NCBI GenBank assembly: GCA_030839105.1
Contig: JAUZEI010000384.1
Location: forward strand, 1 to 6,425
Length of the DNA stretch: 6,425 nt
Reading direction: 5' to 3'
From: Actinomycetota bacterium
GTDB taxonomy: Bacteria > Actinomycetota > Acidimicrobiia > IMCC26256 > PALSA-610
Shown: piece after piece, positions 5,393 through 6,425 of the stretch
How the letters are laid out: each line of letters starts with the position of its first letter
How positions within the stretch are numbered: the first letter of the stretch is position 1
Translations under genes and position numbers: made by a program
Notes under the pieces: model-generated
Seen by the model: only the letters and a program-made list of their open reading frames with translations
The model's database searches: none
Told to the model about the DNA's origin: nothing

Positions 5393-5973
5393 GCTTGAAC
5401 CGACCGCATGGAGCCTGTGTCGCGCGGGCGGATCCCGTGCTCGATTTCGCGCTGCTGCCAGCCGACGACGAAGAGCAGTGCCGCGAACAGGATCGCGTAC
5501 CAACCGATCAGCCAGGTGATGACCAGCGCCCCCGGTCCGGGCGTGATCAGCAGGAGGACGCCGAACAGGATCGACAGCACGCCGAGGAGACCGAAGAGCC
5601 AGGCGTGGGGAATGACGCCGCGCGCCTCGATCGCGATCCAGAGCCGCACTGCTCCGACTACCACTGCCCAGACCGCGATGAGAAAGAGGAGGGCGAGCGC
5701 AGTGATGGACGGCCACGCGAAGGTGATGACTCCGGCGGCGATCCCGGCGACAGCTTCGACGATGGCCCAACCCCGGTGTGCGCGGGTCGCCGGATCACCC
5801 CGTACGACGTCGACGAGCGTGAACACGCCGTCTACCAGCACGTACGCACCGAACAGAGTCACGAGCACGAGCAGTGTGAGCCCGGGCCAGACGAGCGTCA
5901 GCACGCCGAACACCAGCGCGGCGAATGCCCGCACCATCGTAAACCGCCAATCGAGGAGGAACTGAGTGAGCAT
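5389..5973 (-). CDS. HdeD/DUF308-family membrane protein
   Basis: This is an integral membrane protein of 194 residues from the HdeD (DUF308) family, named after an acid-resistance membrane protein of Escherichia coli; the molecular activity is not established. Six hydrophobic segments can be read at about 13-30, 32-55, 69-87, 90-114, 123-144 and 148-171, arranged as three helix pairs. Each first helix ends in a Trp-Pro or Thr-Pro turn (LVWPG at 27-31, FAWPS at 85-89, ITPGPG at 143-148), the internal repeat typical of the family. The C-terminal 20 residues are charged. GGAG five bases before ATG 5973 supports the start. It lies 50 bases after clpB and overlaps usp by four bases (ATGA), so hdeD and usp are very likely one transcript. 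The membership is sound; the role in acid or general stress is inferred from the name and neighbours. Confidence 0.92.
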   Translation of the reverse strand: MLTQFLLDWRFTMVRAFAALVFGVLTLVWPGLTLLVLVTLFGAYVLVDGVFTLVDVVRGDPATRAHRGWAIVEAVAGIAAGVITFAWPSITALALLFLIAVWAVVVGAVRLWIAIEARGVIPHAWLFGLLGVLSILFGVLLLITPGPGALVITWLIGWYAILFAALLFVVGWQQREIEHGIRPRDTGSMRSVQA

Positions 5974-6006
5974 GTTGGCTCCGTTTCAAGTTGTTGCCGC
6001 GTCGTG

Positions 6007-6021
6007 CGCGACCGGTTCGCG
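6007..6021 (-). terminator. Small hairpin just after the clpB stop, possible weak terminator
   Basis: CGCGA and TCGCG form a five-pair stem around a five-base loop, two bases beyond the clpB TAA. There is no T-run after it on the minus strand, so strong termination is unlikely. It could reduce read-through from clpB into hdeD or protect a processed 3' end. Confidence 0.22.
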
Positions 6022-6023
6022 GA

Positions 6024-6425
6024 TTACTCCGTTTCGGGTTCGTCCGGGTTCTCGTAACTCACGACGAGCTCGCCATACCGCACTTCGACCCGGATGGTTG
6101 CGCCGTCGACGATGTCACCCGAGAGCAGCGTCCGCCCGATGCGCGTCTCCACGTCGTGTGCGATGAACCGGCGGAGAGGTCGGGCTCCGTAGACGGGATC
6201 GAATCCTTCTCGGGCGATGAGCCGACGAGCGTCCTGGGTGACCTCGATGTTCATCCGTCGTTCGGCGAGACGGGCGCGCAGTTCGTCGAACATGAGATCG
6301 ACGATCTGTTCGATCTCGCCCTGCGTCAACGGCTTGAACAAGACGATGTCGTCGACCCGGTTGAGGAACTCCGGCCGGAAATGCCGGCGGAGCTCGCTCA
6401 TCACCATCGTTCGCGCTTCCGGCTT
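6024..6425 (-). CDS. clpB: ClpB disaggregase, C-terminal part (5' end outside window)
   Basis: These are the last 133 residues of an AAA+ Hsp100 protein, best read as ClpB. ClpB is the cytosolic hexameric disaggregase that works with DnaK to recover aggregated protein after heat or other stress. The fragment enters near the end of the second AAA+ module: HFRPEFLNRVDDIVLFKPL (residues 15-33) holds the conserved FLNR Arg finger region. A helical small domain follows with LTQGEIEQIVDLMF, then GFDPVYGARPLRRFI (75-89) with the sensor-2 Arg in GARPL. The tail is strand-rich (ATIRVEVRYGELVVSY) and acidic at the end (PDEPETE). The frame is open to the window edge, beginning KPEART. ClpC or ClpA is possible in principle, but the HFRPEFLNR sequence and the lack of an extended tail favour ClpB. 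It heads the minus-strand stress-gene run, with hdeD 50 bases downstream. Confidence 0.9.
   Translation of the reverse strand, partial: KPEARTMVMSELRRHFRPEFLNRVDDIVLFKPLTQGEIEQIVDLMFDELRARLAERRMNIEVTQDARRLIAREGFDPVYGARPLRRFIAHDVETRIGRTLLSGDIVDGATIRVEVRYGELVVSYENPDEPETE

Noticed and set aside
4145..5398. 417-codon plus-strand open frame opposite the universal stress gene
   Set aside because: It is the antisense shadow of usp; the composition is Arg/His-rich with no domain.
5393..5770. N-terminal extension of the usp frame into hdeD
   Set aside because: The extension is Arg/His-rich and overlaps hdeD out of frame. The Usp domain begins normally after ATG 5392, and the ATGA overlap explains the arrangement.
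1..6425. Defence island, mobile element, CRISPR or biosynthetic cluster
   Set aside because: There is no transposase, integrase, nuclease, toxin pair, direct-repeat array or clustered biosynthetic enzymes. The gene content looks like ordinary housekeeping and stress functions.

Overview
The window is a GC-rich, densely packed stretch of bacterial chromosome. An ANTAR domain, a STAS-domain regulator, tandem universal stress domains and GTG starts all point to an actinobacterium, possibly of the Acidimicrobiia type. That placement is inference from protein style and base composition, not from a marker gene. I saw no rRNA, tRNA, CRISPR array, insertion sequence or phage gene.

Left part (1-3712), alternating strands: the 3' part of a short-chain dehydrogenase (+) meets, tail to tail, a multi-spanning GT-C/ArnT-like glycosyltransferase (-). 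The two stop codons share one CTAG palindrome. The glycosyltransferase is divergent from a very small ORF (+) that is essentially a lone ANTAR RNA-binding domain. The ANTAR ORF converges on a membrane-anchored YpfJ-type neutral zinc metallopeptidase (-). The peptidase is divergent from a roughly 100-residue dimeric alpha/beta-barrel (ABM-like) protein (+).

Right part (3756-6425), all on the minus strand and read from right to left: the 3' end of clpB, an HdeD/DUF308 six-helix membrane protein, a tandem-domain universal stress protein joined to hdeD by an ATGA stop/start overlap, a broken fragment of a CBS domain, and a STAS-domain anti-sigma-antagonist-like protein. These fit a general stress module: disaggregase, membrane stress protein, nucleotide-binding stress protein and partner-switching regulator. 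The common strand and tight spacing suggest co-transcription of at least hdeD and usp.

I see no clear new multi-gene system. The points most worth a second look are the minimal ANTAR protein, the STAS protein with Pro at the usual phospho-Ser site, the CBS fragment whose reading is restored by a single-base change, and the shared CTAG stop with a seemingly shortened dehydrogenase.
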